DNA of 61,026 bases from Candidatus Chromulinivoraceae bacterium (GCA_035478595.1 DATIJL010000003.1:1-61026), one strand, 5' to 3'; positions 1 to 8,839 are shown, counted from the stretch's first letter. Program-made: numbers and translations. The notes: generated from the letters alone by a model not told the origin.

Positions 1-211
1 TTGGTGTGGTTGGCTGGTTGTAGAGACTAACGAGCTGTTTGTTACTCGCTACCCACCGGCTATGCCAGTAGTAATACTCACTCCTGGCAATCCCGTAGTG
101 TTTACAGGCAGCGCTCACGCTGCCGAGTTCCTCGGCAGCTCTAAACCAGGCCAGTCGAATACGAGCCCCATACACTTGGAGTTGTTTTCCGGTCATTGTT
201 CTTGTTCTCAC
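1..211 (-). CDS. Transposase N-terminal part (IS481-like helix-turn-helix), cut by window edge
   Basis: On the minus strand a frame opens at GTG 211 (alternative ATG at 196), 5 bases after AAGGAG, and stays open to the window edge. The protein contains the helix-turn-helix stretch SVSAACKHYGIARSEYYYW followed by LVSLYNQPTTP, the pattern of the DNA-binding head of IS481-type and related integrase-core transposases. Only about 70 residues are visible, so the catalytic domain cannot be checked. It faces away from cassette A. The family assignment rests on pattern recognition of a short segment. Confidence 0.6.
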   Translation of the reverse strand, partial: MRTRTMTGKQLQVYGARIRLAWFRAAEELGSVSAACKHYGIARSEYYYWHSRWVASNKQLVSLYNQPTTP

Positions 212-292
212 TTTCACTCCTTTCTAGATTAGAAAGTATATGACGAAGTGTCCAAGATGTATGGGAGCCGGATATGTCATATCTAGCATGTA

Positions 293-321
293 TTGACTTT
301 TTAGAATTTATATTGTATAAT
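293..321 (+). promoter_or_regulatory. Near-consensus sigma70 promoter of cassette A
   Basis: TTGACT at 293-298 and TATAAT at 316-321 are separated by exactly 17 bases. Transcription would begin near 328, giving a leader of about 70 bases before the ATG at 400. Confidence 0.85.
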
Positions 322-399
322 CAAATTCACTTGCTGGGGATTACGATTTTCCAGCAGAGCACCCTCAGCCCGCAACTACCCGCTTAAGGAGTGAGCGCT

Positions 400-780
400 A
401 TGCTCAGCACCCAGTCCCGTCCGACCCCCAGCACGTTCGCAGCATTGCTCGCCGCCAAGAAGGCGAACAGCGTGACCGAGCAGGCCGGCGGACCGAAGCA
501 CACCGCCCAGCAGCAGCACAGGCCGTACACCTCACAGTCGGAAGGCTACGAGGTTCCCTACGTACCGCTCCCGGCCGTCAAGGAGATCGAAGTCACCGAC
601 GTGATCTCCTCGATCGAGCCCGAGACCATCCACGACACCTCGTGGATGTCCGGGATCGGGGAGCTCGGCATCGGCTGGACGTCGCGCCTCAGGCGCTCCA
701 CGGTCATCGACGAGGTCGACCCCAACGAGGCCCTCGACGAGACCGACGAGTTCCTCGGATTCCACGTGGTGGCGTGGTAG
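400..780 (+). CDS. Cassette A: GC-rich protein of unknown function, 126 aa
   Basis: The start is placed at ATG 400 because AAGGAG lies at 386-391, 8 bases upstream; an in-frame GTG at 391 overlaps that site. No known domain is recognised. The first 50 residues are rich in Ser, Thr, Gln and Ala and look disordered; the rest is acidic (VIDEVDPNEALDETDEF near the C-terminus). There is no signal peptide or membrane segment. The gene is far richer in G+C than its flanks, with G or C at most third codon positions, and it has a private promoter and terminator. This suggests recent acquisition or a distinct expression class. Function unknown. Confidence 0.8.
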   Translation: MLSTQSRPTPSTFAALLAAKKANSVTEQAGGPKHTAQQQHRPYTSQSEGYEVPYVPLPAVKEIEVTDVISSIEPETIHDTSWMSGIGELGIGWTSRLRRSTVIDEVDPNEALDETDEFLGFHVVAW

Positions 781-794
781 TAGTTCGCTGAGAT

Positions 795-838
795 AGCCGA
801 TGTCGCATGCCCATGTAGGGCGGCGGCATCGGCTTTTT
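795..838 (+). terminator. Rho-independent terminator of cassette A
   Basis: AGCCGATG (795-802) pairs with CATCGGCT (827-834) and is followed by a T run to 838. It lies directly after cassette A. Confidence 0.8.
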
Positions 839-854
839 CGCATCTTAGAGGTAT

Positions 855-2501
855 CTACTTAGAACCGACTTGAATAACTTCGCCGCCGATTGCATCACGA
901 AAATATCCATCATGGCTAACATACAAAACAGCGCCGGCATATTTAGAGAGTGCAGTCTCAAGCTCTTCAATACTTGGTAGATCAAGGTGGTTTGTTGGCT
1001 CATCTAGAATCAGCAACTGAGGATCATTTGCTAACATACTGATAACCTGAAACCTCGCCTTTTGCCCACCCGAAAGACGCGTAATTGGAACATGCCCATC
1101 ACCTTCGGTAAATAGATAGTCGCTCATCAAGCCACGAATTTTAGTGGTACTAATAGGTAGGTCGCGGTCGAGATACATACGTTCAATAGCTTCCTCAAGA
1201 GGGAGCTTGAAATAGGTTTGTCGGACTTCTTGCTCGTATACGCCAATTCGAATGTGTTTATCGAGTGTGATATCACCTGAAAATCGTGTGATTGTACCAG
1301 GTGCCGTCCCAAGAAGCTCTTTAATAAGTGTCGTCTTACCAGCACCATTACGACCCCTTATCTCCAGTGCCTCACCCTCACGCAGGTCAATATTAATGCC
1401 AGAAAATAACGGGGAATCACCATACCCAAGACTAAGATTCTTGGCGCTAACCAAAATATGCTTACTGCGCGACTCCTCATTCTTGAGGTTCATTCGGATG
1501 TTTTTAGCCTTAAACTTATCGTACTGTGCTGCAACCTTGTAGTTAAGGTTCGCAACTGACTCTTTATCGATCCAAAAGGTTGGTTTTTCCTTAGCCTGCA
1601 GTTCCGCCAACTCTTTACGACTAATTTCCTCAAGACGTTTAAATTTTTGAATCGTGCCAGGGTTACGTGACTTTTCCTTAAGACGTTGGTAGTCGAGCAC
1701 CTTAGCTTTTAGGTTTACGATACGCTTTTCAACCATCTCAAAATCGTTCATCTGACTACCAGTACTGACTGCGTTCTGTTTTAAGTAAGCATCGTAGTTA
1801 CCCTTATAGCTGACGCTTTCACCATCTTTAAGTTCAATAATACGATCTACTTCCTTTAGGACGTCACGGTCGTGCGTAATAACCAGCACACCTTCGCGTG
1901 CATCACGCAGCCAATCAATAAACTGAGCCTTCGCAACATAGTCCATGTGGTTAGTCGGTTCGTCAATAAGTGCCAAGTTAGCATCCGAGTGCATAATCTT
2001 CACAACTTCAACAAGGCGTTTTTGACCGCCCGAAAGCGAAGAGAATGGACGATGCGCAACCTCTGGCAGTTGAAAATTATCGAGTTCACGTGTGACATGC
2101 TCTTCGATTTGGTAAAAACCCTTATCATCAAATCGTTGCAATGCTTCGGTGTACTCATTGATTTTCTTCATATCATCACCCATTGTCAGGGGATATTCTT
2201 CGATGATACGGCTTAACTCGGGATATTCCGGTAAACCAGACAACACGTATTGCAGCACTGTTTGATCGCCCACATCGTGATGTTCCTGCGCCGTTGCTAC
2301 GACCACAGTGCCACGCCTATAAATAACGTCGCCGGTAAAGTCTTGGTCGGTGCCAGCTAGAATACCAAAAAGAGTTGACTTGCCAACACCATTACGCCCA
2401 ATGACGCCAATCTTTTCGCCGTCATCAATACTGAACTTAATGCCTTGCATCAAGCTTTTAGGGCCGAAACTTTTTTCGGTAATGGTAATATCAGCAATCA
2501 T
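855..2501 (-). CDS. ABC-F family ATPase (translation factor / ribosome protection type)
   Basis: 548 residues with two ABC domains and no membrane domain. Domain 1 has Walker A GRNGVGKST (35-43), signature LSGGQ (156-160) and Walker B ending DEPTNHMD. Domain 2 has GRNGAGKTT (383-391), LSGGQ (476-480) and DEPTNHLD (500-507). A charged, probably coiled linker spans roughly 230-345. This is the ABC-F layout; such proteins bind the ribosomal E site and modulate translation or protect against antibiotics. Which subgroup it belongs to cannot be told by eye. The minus-strand box TATACT ends 9 bases before the ATG and there is no Shine-Dalgarno site, so the mRNA is probably leaderless. Confidence 0.93.
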   Translation of the reverse strand: MIADITITEKSFGPKSLMQGIKFSIDDGEKIGVIGRNGVGKSTLFGILAGTDQDFTGDVIYRRGTVVVATAQEHHDVGDQTVLQYVLSGLPEYPELSRIIEEYPLTMGDDMKKINEYTEALQRFDDKGFYQIEEHVTRELDNFQLPEVAHRPFSSLSGGQKRLVEVVKIMHSDANLALIDEPTNHMDYVAKAQFIDWLRDAREGVLVITHDRDVLKEVDRIIELKDGESVSYKGNYDAYLKQNAVSTGSQMNDFEMVEKRIVNLKAKVLDYQRLKEKSRNPGTIQKFKRLEEISRKELAELQAKEKPTFWIDKESVANLNYKVAAQYDKFKAKNIRMNLKNEESRSKHILVSAKNLSLGYGDSPLFSGINIDLREGEALEIRGRNGAGKTTLIKELLGTAPGTITRFSGDITLDKHIRIGVYEQEVRQTYFKLPLEEAIERMYLDRDLPISTTKIRGLMSDYLFTEGDGHVPITRLSGGQKARFQVISMLANDPQLLILDEPTNHLDLPSIEELETALSKYAGAVLYVSHDGYFRDAIGGEVIQVGSK

Positions 2502-2607
2502 ATCTGTTAGAGTATATCATTCATTGCATAAATTTACATATTATTATATCGTTTACCCGTTTCCGAGAGAATAGAGGTGGAATGTCGGGAAATCGTCCAA
2601 CGAATGT

Positions 2608-2636
2608 CCGACAATAAATGAGAGTCGTTTTATAAT
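2608..2636 (+). promoter_or_regulatory. Promoter of cassette B
   Basis: TATAAT at 2631-2636 with CCGACA (four of six consensus bases) at 2608-2613, spacer 17. The predicted leader is about 37 bases. Confidence 0.65.
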
Positions 2637-2679
2637 AAGTATCGTCAGCAAGTCAACGACCAAAAGAAAGGCCTTTGAA

Positions 2680-2922
2680 ATGCCACTGACGCAGAAGATC
2701 CAGGATGCCCTGTCCGCCGCTGGCCTGTCCGTCGCTGATTTCACCCTAACTACCGACAGAGTCGGGAGAGTGACCATAAAGTCGAAGACTAACGACTACG
2801 GCAAAGTTGCTTCGGCACGAGACGCGCTAGAGGCGCTATCGTCGACGGACTACTACGTACTATTCGCTCAGTCGGTCACCTGGCCGAACGTCTCCGTGCG
2901 TAGCCTCACGACAGAGTCCTAG
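2680..2922 (+). CDS. Cassette B: small GC-rich protein of unknown function, 80 aa
   Basis: ATG 2680 follows AAAGAAAGGCC, a weak ribosome site. The protein is a single small soluble domain with no recognised family, signal peptide or membrane helix. Codons prefer C or G in third position, unlike the AT-rich genes on both sides, and the gene is a stand-alone unit with its own promoter and a 12-bp hairpin just after the stop. It lies between the ABC-F gene and the convergent glycosyltransferase operon and shares no transcript with either. Function unknown. Confidence 0.7.
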   Translation: MPLTQKIQDALSAAGLSVADFTLTTDRVGRVTIKSKTNDYGKVASARDALEALSSTDYYVLFAQSVTWPNVSVRSLTTES

Positions 2923-2930
2923 GACTCTGA

Positions 2931-2964
2931 AGTCCGACTGCAACCACGAATTTGCAGTCGGACT
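2931..2964 (+). terminator. 12-bp perfect hairpin after cassette B
   Basis: AGTCCGACTGCA (2931-2942) pairs perfectly with TGCAGTCGGACT (2953-2964) across a 10-base loop. A T run comes only at about 2992, so it may act as an RNA 3-prime end stabiliser or a weak terminator. Confidence 0.6.
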
Positions 2965-3094
2965 CCTCCCATATAGTCTGGGCTTTTTTGACCATATTGT
3001 TTCACTCGCAGTCAGAACGATCTAGCGTTCCGATACGTATCCCCGTACAAAGAATGACATCTCGTGCCCTTCAGCTTTGCAGATACAGAAAGAA

Positions 3095-4405
3095 CTATTC
3101 TTTGTCGGCTTTCTTAGCGTCAGACTCTACCACAACACGCTCGTAAAGTTTCACGAGTTTGCCAACTTGGCGTTTTTCAGTAAAACGGCGCGCAAGCCGT
3201 TGACTAGCAAGACCATACTCTGCACGTTTTTTAGGGTGAGCTAGTAGTTCGGTTACCGCATCAGCCACACTTTCAGGTGTGTTTTCGGCATAAATGCCAC
3301 TCACGCCATCTTCAACAACTTCTGAAACTTCTTTATCAATCAGTACAATTGGTAAACCGGCAAGGGCAGCCTCATGCAACACCCACCCTTGAGTATCGGT
3401 CAGCGAAGGGAATACAAATACTTTCATTGCTCCGTATACTGTCCCAAGACTTTCGCGTGGCAATGCACCCGTAAAGGTGATTCGGTCGGGATGGGTAGAT
3501 TCACTCGCGAGACGCTCTAGTGTTTCACGAAACTCAAAATCACCAACAAATAATAGACGGGCGCGAGGCCGCTTAGCGACGACGTGTTCAAAGGCAGGAA
3601 TAAGCATAGCCAGGTTTTTCTCTGATCCTAAACGACCGACAAATCCAAAGACTTCGTCTTTTTCGTCGATGTTATACGTTTCATAAAACGTTTTAACCTG
3701 TGGTTCAGTTGCTGGCTTAATACGGTCGACGCCGTTTGGCATCATCGTAATCTCATAGCGATAATCATCATCTCCTTGCCAACTCTCCAGCTGCGTCTTG
3801 CTCTTACGGCTCAGGGCAATAACAGCGTCACACTTGCTGTAAATGATCGTCAGGATACGCTCAACAATGTCGATATTCCATTGCACACGTTCACGGCGTG
3901 GGCGATACATCTTCATAATCTCACGCACATCCTTACCATTGACTTTGATAGTGAAGGGAAGAAGAGCAATGAGCGCCAAAAGACCAGGTAATAGCATCCC
4001 GTCACGGTAGTGCTCTACGTATTCACGAAGATCCGTACAGTGCTGTGCAACAAGTGGTATCTTACATTTATAAGCCGCGTACACACCCATCATACCGACC
4101 TGACCAGGACTAAAGAAATGGATCACATCCAGGTCAAGATCTTTGACGCGTGAAAGAACACGGGGCGGGAAGAAGAGGCTCATGTCGTAATCATCATAAA
4201 AAGCTCCCTTAACACTGGGGAAACGGATAACGTGTTCGTCCTCATCAAACTCCTCAGCGTGACGACTCGGACGGATAGAACGGGCGGGACAGAAAATAAA
4301 AACTTCATGCCCTTGTTCTTCTAAATGTTTTTTTAGTGACTCTACGACGAAAACGATGCCGTTAATTGATGGACGATATGTATCTGTAAAAAGGCCAATA
4401 CGCAT
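3095..4405 (-). CDS. Glycosyltransferase family 4 (diacylglycerol glucosyltransferase-like)
   Basis: 436 residues. The N-terminus MRIGLFTDTYRPSINGI is the nucleotide-sugar GT-B opening typical of lipid glucosyltransferases of the SQD2/alpha-monoglucosyldiacylglycerol group. The C-terminal half has GFVGRLGSEKN and a donor-site region with FPSLTDTQGWVLHEAALAGLP, where the usual EX7E acidic pattern appears as a variant. It is the last gene of a minus-strand run after pyrH, the hydrolase and a second glycosyltransferase, with only 12 bases to its neighbour. TATAAT lies 11 bases before the ATG, so it may also have its own leaderless transcript. A role in membrane glycolipid synthesis is inferred; the acceptor is unproven. 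Confidence 0.85.
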   Translation of the reverse strand: MRIGLFTDTYRPSINGIVFVVESLKKHLEEQGHEVFIFCPARSIRPSRHAEEFDEDEHVIRFPSVKGAFYDDYDMSLFFPPRVLSRVKDLDLDVIHFFSPGQVGMMGVYAAYKCKIPLVAQHCTDLREYVEHYRDGMLLPGLLALIALLPFTIKVNGKDVREIMKMYRPRRERVQWNIDIVERILTIIYSKCDAVIALSRKSKTQLESWQGDDDYRYEITMMPNGVDRIKPATEPQVKTFYETYNIDEKDEVFGFVGRLGSEKNLAMLIPAFEHVVAKRPRARLLFVGDFEFRETLERLASESTHPDRITFTGALPRESLGTVYGAMKVFVFPSLTDTQGWVLHEAALAGLPIVLIDKEVSEVVEDGVSGIYAENTPESVADAVTELLAHPKKRAEYGLASQRLARRFTEKRQVGKLVKLYERVVVESDAKKADKE

Positions 4406-4417
4406 AATATATCCTTA

Positions 4418-5440
4418 TTATACCAGCTGCCGATATATTTTGACGAGACGTTCTGCAGCTAGCTTACTATCAAAACGCTCAGCAATAGCCCCTGTCTTCT
4501 TCTGCCATTTCTTGTATTCAACAGTGCTGCGGCGAAGTTCTTTAACAGCCGCTACAAAATCATCGTCAGTTTTACAGCGCCAAGCATCATGCTTAAAGGT
4601 ATCATCGTATTCTGGAATATCACGCAAAATAATTGGTAATTTAGCTCCCGCAGCTTCTAGTACGCACATGGGATGATTTTCTTGCTCTGCTGGTAGACAA
4701 AAAACATCCGCTGCCGCCAAGTAGTCACGTACATCCTCGTGCGGAATGACACCAGTAATTTTAAGATTATCTGGCACACTATCCATGAGCCGCTGCATTT
4801 TTTGATAGTCGGCCCCAAGCTGCTTAAACGGAATACCGCCAACCCAAATAAATGTCACGTCAGGCTGTGCGGCCGCCATTGCCATAAACGTATCGAGGCG
4901 CTTACGAGGCTGTACCTGTCCGTTGCCAAGAACGACAAATTCATCATCTTTAATATCAAGTTTTTTGCGAGCTGCCTGCTTGTCTTTAGCAGTAAAATCA
5001 TAGCGATCCATATCGATAGTATTATAGAAGGTCTCAATTTTGTTTTTAGGTACGCGGAGCTCATCATGCAGAACTTTAGCAACCATATTCGAGACCGCTA
5101 ACACTTTATCGGCGCGGTTATAATACCAACGCATGTAATGACGCATTATCGGCATCCAGTAGCGCGCACCAATAATAGAGCCAACTAACGAAGCCGGCAC
5201 GACATGAGCTGAAATAACTTTTTTAGGACCACGCTGTAAAGCCTTGCGCCACGCATAAGGACCAAAAGTGTGAAGATGAATCACATCGCAGTCGACGGAT
5301 TTACCAAATTCACCTCGTATAAGTGTAACGTCATTTCGTTTTTCAAGGGCCTCAGCCATCTCAATGTAGGCGGTATGAACGCCGTGTCCTTGAACGGTAA
5401 TATCGCTCTCGGACACCATATTAATTCGAAGTTTCTTCAT
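4418..5440 (-). CDS. Glycosyltransferase family 4, GT-B fold
   Basis: The start is placed at the Met of MKKLRIN (5440), 7 bases after the hydrolase stop; an upstream extension would overlap that gene. About 340 residues: an N-terminal acceptor domain (GHGVHTAYIEMAEAL), GNGQVQPRKRLDTF at the domain junction, and a C-terminal donor domain with CLPAEQENHPMCVLEAAGA, the EX7E region of GT4 enzymes. It is clustered with another GT4 gene, so the two could act in sequence on one glycolipid or surface glycan. Substrates cannot be read from the sequence. Confidence 0.85.
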   Translation of the reverse strand: MKKLRINMVSESDITVQGHGVHTAYIEMAEALEKRNDVTLIRGEFGKSVDCDVIHLHTFGPYAWRKALQRGPKKVISAHVVPASLVGSIIGARYWMPIMRHYMRWYYNRADKVLAVSNMVAKVLHDELRVPKNKIETFYNTIDMDRYDFTAKDKQAARKKLDIKDDEFVVLGNGQVQPRKRLDTFMAMAAAQPDVTFIWVGGIPFKQLGADYQKMQRLMDSVPDNLKITGVIPHEDVRDYLAAADVFCLPAEQENHPMCVLEAAGAKLPIILRDIPEYDDTFKHDAWRCKTDDDFVAAVKELRRSTVEYKKWQKKTGAIAERFDSKLAAERLVKIYRQLV

Positions 5441-5447
5441 TTGAAAC

Positions 5448-6278
5448 TTATTGTACCATGGCTTCACGAATAAGATGGGCGACGCGATCAGGCGTCTCTA
5501 TTGGGACAAGGTGACCACCCCGTAAAAAGACGGCTTTTGTTTCGCCAAAGATCTCTTCCATATCAAGCGTATCGCGTTGACGCGCGGTAGTATCGTACAA
5601 CCCACAAACCACCAGGGCAACGCGGTTTTTAGCCGTGTGCTGATAGGCAGAACCGTCTAAAATAATATCAACGAGACTTGCCTGAAATACAATCTGGTCA
5701 AAAGAAGGGCGCGAATGCATACCCGTCCAACGAACCCGTCGCAAAGCTTCACGTGAGCGAACTTTCGCAAGTGTCATACCCCGTAGCATAACGAATGGAC
5801 GCCAGTTATAAAGATGCGCCCAGAGATGGGCTGAGTCCATAATCATGCGGGCATAACTAGCATACATACCGCTTGGTGACGGAACGGGGTTGAGCAGCAT
5901 AACTTTTCGCTCGCGTAAGACTTTTTCACTTAGCACAACCGAACAACCAAACGAGTGCGCACAAATAGCTGCAATGGGGCCTATTTTTGCCTCTATCTTG
6001 TCTAGAACATCCGTAAACCAATCCTGCAGCACCGTGGCGCTTGGAAGAAGAATTGCGTCACTAAAACCGTGACCTGGAAGATCTATCATAATAATCCGAT
6101 ATGAGGCCGAGAGCTCAACGGCAAGCGGCACCAGGCCCACATGATCACCACTTATACCATGTACGAGTAGAAGGACAGGCTTATCACTCTCTTTTGTACA
6201 CCACAAACTAACCGTGCGGCCCTCGTTTTTAATGACCACCTGCGTGAGGTGCTTTTTAATCCACGCTCCGTAATCCAT
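5448..6278 (-). CDS. Alpha/beta hydrolase, about 276 aa
   Basis: The likely start is the Met of MDYGAW at 6278, just after the pyrH stop. It has the oxyanion-loop motif LLVHGISGD, the nucleophile elbow AHSFG (Ser in a slightly atypical A-H-S-F-G), and late HL near the C-terminus as the probable catalytic His (RGGHLVPIE). It belongs to the broad lipase/esterase/haloalkane-dehalogenase-like superfamily. It sits between pyrH and two glycosyltransferases in one minus-strand run with gaps of 7 to 13 bases. A lipid or acyl-ester substrate would fit that context, but this is inference. Confidence 0.85.
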   Translation of the reverse strand: MDYGAWIKKHLTQVVIKNEGRTVSLWCTKESDKPVLLLVHGISGDHVGLVPLAVELSASYRIIMIDLPGHGFSDAILLPSATVLQDWFTDVLDKIEAKIGPIAAICAHSFGCSVVLSEKVLRERKVMLLNPVPSPSGMYASYARMIMDSAHLWAHLYNWRPFVMLRGMTLAKVRSREALRRVRWTGMHSRPSFDQIVFQASLVDIILDGSAYQHTAKNRVALVVCGLYDTTARQRDTLDMEEIFGETKAVFLRGGHLVPIETPDRVAHLIREAMVQ

Positions 6279-6291
6279 TGTCTCTATAGTA

Positions 6292-6999
6292 TCAGACTTC
6301 AGCAGTAATCGTGGTACCAACTGACTGTCCGTCAGCGGCGCGCATGATGTTACCCTCAGTCAAAAGATCAAACACAACAATCTGTTGTTGATGATCGTAG
6401 GCGAGGGCAATCGCAGCTTTATCCATTATGCGGATGTCGGGTTGTTCGACAGCTTGCTTCAGGGTAAGAGTTCCATATTTTTGAGCCCCTGGATTTGTAG
6501 TAGGATCGCTATCGTACACACCATCCACCTTAGTTGCCTTTAGGATGGCGTCACACTCAAGTTCAAGCGCCAGATTAACCGCAGCCGTGTCAGTCGTAAG
6601 GTACGGACGACCAATACCACCAGCAACAATAACCACGCGACCTTTTTCGAGATGAGTCACTGCTCTACGATGCGTAAATAAATCAGCCACCTGGTCAGCT
6701 TCAATGTTAGTGAGTGTGCGAGTTGCAACCCCCTTGCTATTAAAAACGTCGGCAAGAGCCAACGCGTTCATCATAGTTGCAAGCATACCAATATTATCCG
6801 CTGTCACGCGCCCTACGCCACCACCAGCAAGTTGAGCGCCTCGTGCATAGTTGCCGCCGCCGATCATGACAACAATCTGGCTATTTTTCACTTTTTTAAT
6901 TTCTTCGGCAATCCACGTTGCCCGCTCGGCGTCAAAACCACCGTCATATTTACCTTGCAGCTGCTCACCCGAAAGTTTCAAAAGGATACGTTTATACAT
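6292..6999 (-). CDS. pyrH: UMP kinase
   Basis: 235 residues starting at MYKRILLKLSGEQL; this start gives the normal family N-terminus and follows TATACT by 7 bases, so the transcript is probably leaderless. It carries KLSGE, GGGN, the NIGMLATMMNAL helix and the C-terminal uridylate-kinase signature VDGVYDSDP. It phosphorylates UMP to UDP in the cytosol for nucleotide and UDP-sugar supply. It is the first gene of a run with a hydrolase and two glycosyltransferases, which could use UDP-sugars downstream. Length is normal for the bacterial hexameric enzyme. Confidence 0.96.
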   Translation of the reverse strand: MYKRILLKLSGEQLQGKYDGGFDAERATWIAEEIKKVKNSQIVVMIGGGNYARGAQLAGGGVGRVTADNIGMLATMMNALALADVFNSKGVATRTLTNIEADQVADLFTHRRAVTHLEKGRVVIVAGGIGRPYLTTDTAAVNLALELECDAILKATKVDGVYDSDPTTNPGAQKYGTLTLKQAVEQPDIRIMDKAAIALAYDHQQQIVVFDLLTEGNIMRAADGQSVGTTITAEV

Positions 7000-7028
7000 G
7001 ATTTCTAGTATACCAGACAAGGAAAGTG

Positions 7029-7064
7029 CCTCTCCGCCCTGGTGGATTGCACCGGGCGGAGAGG
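7029..7064 (-). terminator. GC-rich hairpin after cassette C
   Basis: CCTCTCCGCCC (7029-7039) pairs with GGGCGGAGAGG (7054-7064). It lies between the 3-prime end of cassette C and pyrH. Only a weak T-rich tract (ACTTTCC) follows on the minus strand. Confidence 0.6.
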
Positions 7065-7127
7065 ACTGTTTGGAACTTTCCCGCGTCACAGCCTCGTGGA
7101 CCGTTCAGCGTTTAGTCGTTCAGCCCA

Positions 7128-7897
7128 TCAGACGCTGTCCCAGCGGTACTCTACGATGTCGCCGCGCCGTCCACGATGCTGCGCATTGGGACGGCTGTAA
7201 CTGACGTTGAGTACGTAGGTGGCGTAGAGCCATCCGCTGGAGTCGTGGCGGAAGAAGCGCAGGTTAAGCCCACTCCCTTCACCGACGAAGCAGATGACGC
7301 GGTACGAGCCGAGGCCGGCCGTCCTGGCGTCATCGACGCCGAGGGTGAACGCGACGTTCAGACTCCTGATCTGAGACTCGACTTCAGCGCCCTTGAGCTG
7401 AGCGCTCGTGGGTTGGAAGTCGCGCCAGCAATGCCTCGGCCGTGGAGCGCACCTTGTCCATGTCGATCTCGATCGGCGGCGCCTCGGCGCGCTGTCGACG
7501 GGCATAGGACTGGTAGAAGCCCTTTGCGTCCGTCCACTTGATCGGAGACCGACCACGCTCCTGGTAGCAGAGCGCGTACTCGTACACTTGCTGGACGTTG
7601 CGGTCGGTGCGGTAGAAAATTCGCAGCAGGATGACCTCCTGCGAGCCCACGAAGCACACGGCTGCAGCCTCGCCAACCTGGAGATCACCGTCTTCTCGGA
7701 CGGAGTAGATCGCCTCGTGCGAACGAGCCAGGCCGAAAATGGCCTGCTTGAGCGCGCGACCGTTGTTGCGCTGAGCCTCACCGCCCTCGGGGGGGCGATG
7801 CGGGATGGGCGCCGTCCAGGAACCGCTGGACCTTCTCGTTGACCTCCCGTCGAAGGGTGGTGCGGTCGAAGTCTTGCGGGACTGGAATGTTAGGCAC
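7128..7897 (-). pseudogene. Cassette C: GC-rich protein of unknown function, two apparent frameshifts
   Basis: No single frame covers the gene. From GTG 7897 (GGGAGG four bases upstream; alternative ATG 7909) it reads MPNIPVPQDFDRTTLRREV and continues to a run of seven C (minus strand; plus G at 7789-7795). Removing one C restores the frame that continues as EGGEAQRNNG, FGLARSHEAIYSV and IEIDMDKVRSTAEALLARLP. A second one-base excess near 7410-7412 (CCC) leads into LKGAEVESQIRSL and the end EYRWDSV. With both corrected the product would be about 255 residues. Both shifts lie at C runs, so sequencing error, phase variation or real decay are all possible. No family is recognised. Composition is strongly GC-rich. 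Confidence 0.65.
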
Positions 7898-7931
7898 AAT
7901 GCCTCCCATTGTAGGAAATGTTCCGACACCC

Positions 7932-7959
7932 ACTATACACATAAATTTTTATTTGTCAC
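7932..7959 (-). promoter_or_regulatory. Promoter of cassette C
   Basis: On the minus strand GTGACA (7959-7954) and TATAGT (7937-7932) are spaced by 16 bases. The -35 box is directly joined to a 13-base motif that recurs upstream of cassette D. Confidence 0.65.
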
Positions 7960-7970
7960 CCCTGTAAATG
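7958..7970 (-). repeat. 13-base repeat, copy 1, upstream of cassette C
   Basis: Minus-strand CATTTACAGGGGT, identical to the copy at 8840-8852 and in the same orientation, abutting the -35 region. Possible shared operator or activator site. Confidence 0.5.
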
Positions 7971-7971
7971 G

Positions 7972-8017
7972 AAAAGCCGCCCGTTCTGTCCGCGAATTGC
8001 GAACATACTAAGGCGGC
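7972..8017 (-). terminator. Terminator of cassette D
   Basis: GGCGGC (8012-8017) and GCCGCC (7976-7981) pair across a long loop, followed on the minus strand by TTTT (7975-7972). Placed right after the cassette D stop. Confidence 0.6.
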
Positions 8018-8031
8018 GATCCCATCATCTC

Positions 8032-8748
8032 CTAGACAAAACGCCAGCTCGCAAGCAAGCCAGCGAGCGAGCTGACGAGGCTGTGCAGCCACGACAGGTG
8101 ATGGTTGATGTTGTGCAGACCGCAAGCCACATTGCAAGCAGTGTGGAAGTCGCGGGGGTTCAGCCCTGCTGTCGCATCACGCGCAGCCAACAACACCCAC
8201 ACAACCACGCACGCCAGGTAGGCGATGCGCAGCTTGCCGCGACCATAGCGGATCATCAGGAATGTCGTGAGCGCGAACGCACCGAACAACACCGGATAGA
8301 CGACACCGTCGTGATACACCTTGCTGAAAGCATCGGTCAGGTTGGGCGTGCCGAGTCGCCTGTAGTTACTGACATCCATGAGATGGAAGCCGAGACCGGC
8401 CATCATCCCGATGAACATACAGAGGTACAGCCAACTCGTCGAGATGACGACCACGCCCCAGCGAGGTGCACTGAGTGCGGCGATAGCCGCAGCGGCCGAG
8501 AGCACGAATGTATCGCCGAAAATCAGCGACCAGGGTTGATGTGACAGATGGGTGAAGTCAGTCAGGGAGCGGTTCTCACCGATCGTGATGATCAGTGCCA
8601 GCATGACCGGCGACACGAACACCACCATTGCGGCGGCCAGAACGGGACGGCCTGTGATGATGGACGAGACCAGGCGCCCGTAGAGCAGCCTGATGATCAT
8701 CAGGGTGGCCACGAGACAACCCAGGAACTGCCAGTCTGCAGGGGTCAT
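8032..8748 (-). CDS. Cassette D: polytopic membrane protein of unknown function, 238 aa
   Basis: The start is at the ATG of MTPADWQF (8748), 7 bases after AAAGGA. Six or seven hydrophobic segments are visible (for example the stretches starting LGCLVATLMIIRLLYG, VLAAAMVVFVSPVMLALII, LYLCMFIGMMAGLGFHLM and LAYLACVVVWVLLAA). Conserved-looking polar residues sit near the C-terminus (DFHTACNVACGLHNINHHLSWLH cut into HNINHH and HTAC). These His and Cys residues could bind metal, but that is speculation. No family is recognised. It is GC-rich with its own promoter and terminator. It lies divergent from cassette E, a membrane lipid-type enzyme. Confidence 0.75.
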   Translation of the reverse strand: MTPADWQFLGCLVATLMIIRLLYGRLVSSIITGRPVLAAAMVVFVSPVMLALIITIGENRSLTDFTHLSHQPWSLIFGDTFVLSAAAAIAALSAPRWGVVVISTSWLYLCMFIGMMAGLGFHLMDVSNYRRLGTPNLTDAFSKVYHDGVVYPVLFGAFALTTFLMIRYGRGKLRIAYLACVVVWVLLAARDATAGLNPRDFHTACNVACGLHNINHHLSWLHSLVSSLAGLLASWRFV

Positions 8749-8803
8749 GGTTTTCCTTTGGAGACGATAGGAAGAGCGAGGCCAAGACGGCACTCTAATA
8801 GAT

Positions 8804-8832
8804 ATTTTATCAGATTATATATAATTTGTCAA
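8804..8832 (-). promoter_or_regulatory. Promoter of cassette D
   Basis: On the minus strand TTGACA (8832-8827) and TAAAAT (8809-8804) are spaced by 17 bases; the predicted leader is about 50 bases. Confidence 0.8.
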
Positions 8833-8839
8833 TTTTTCT

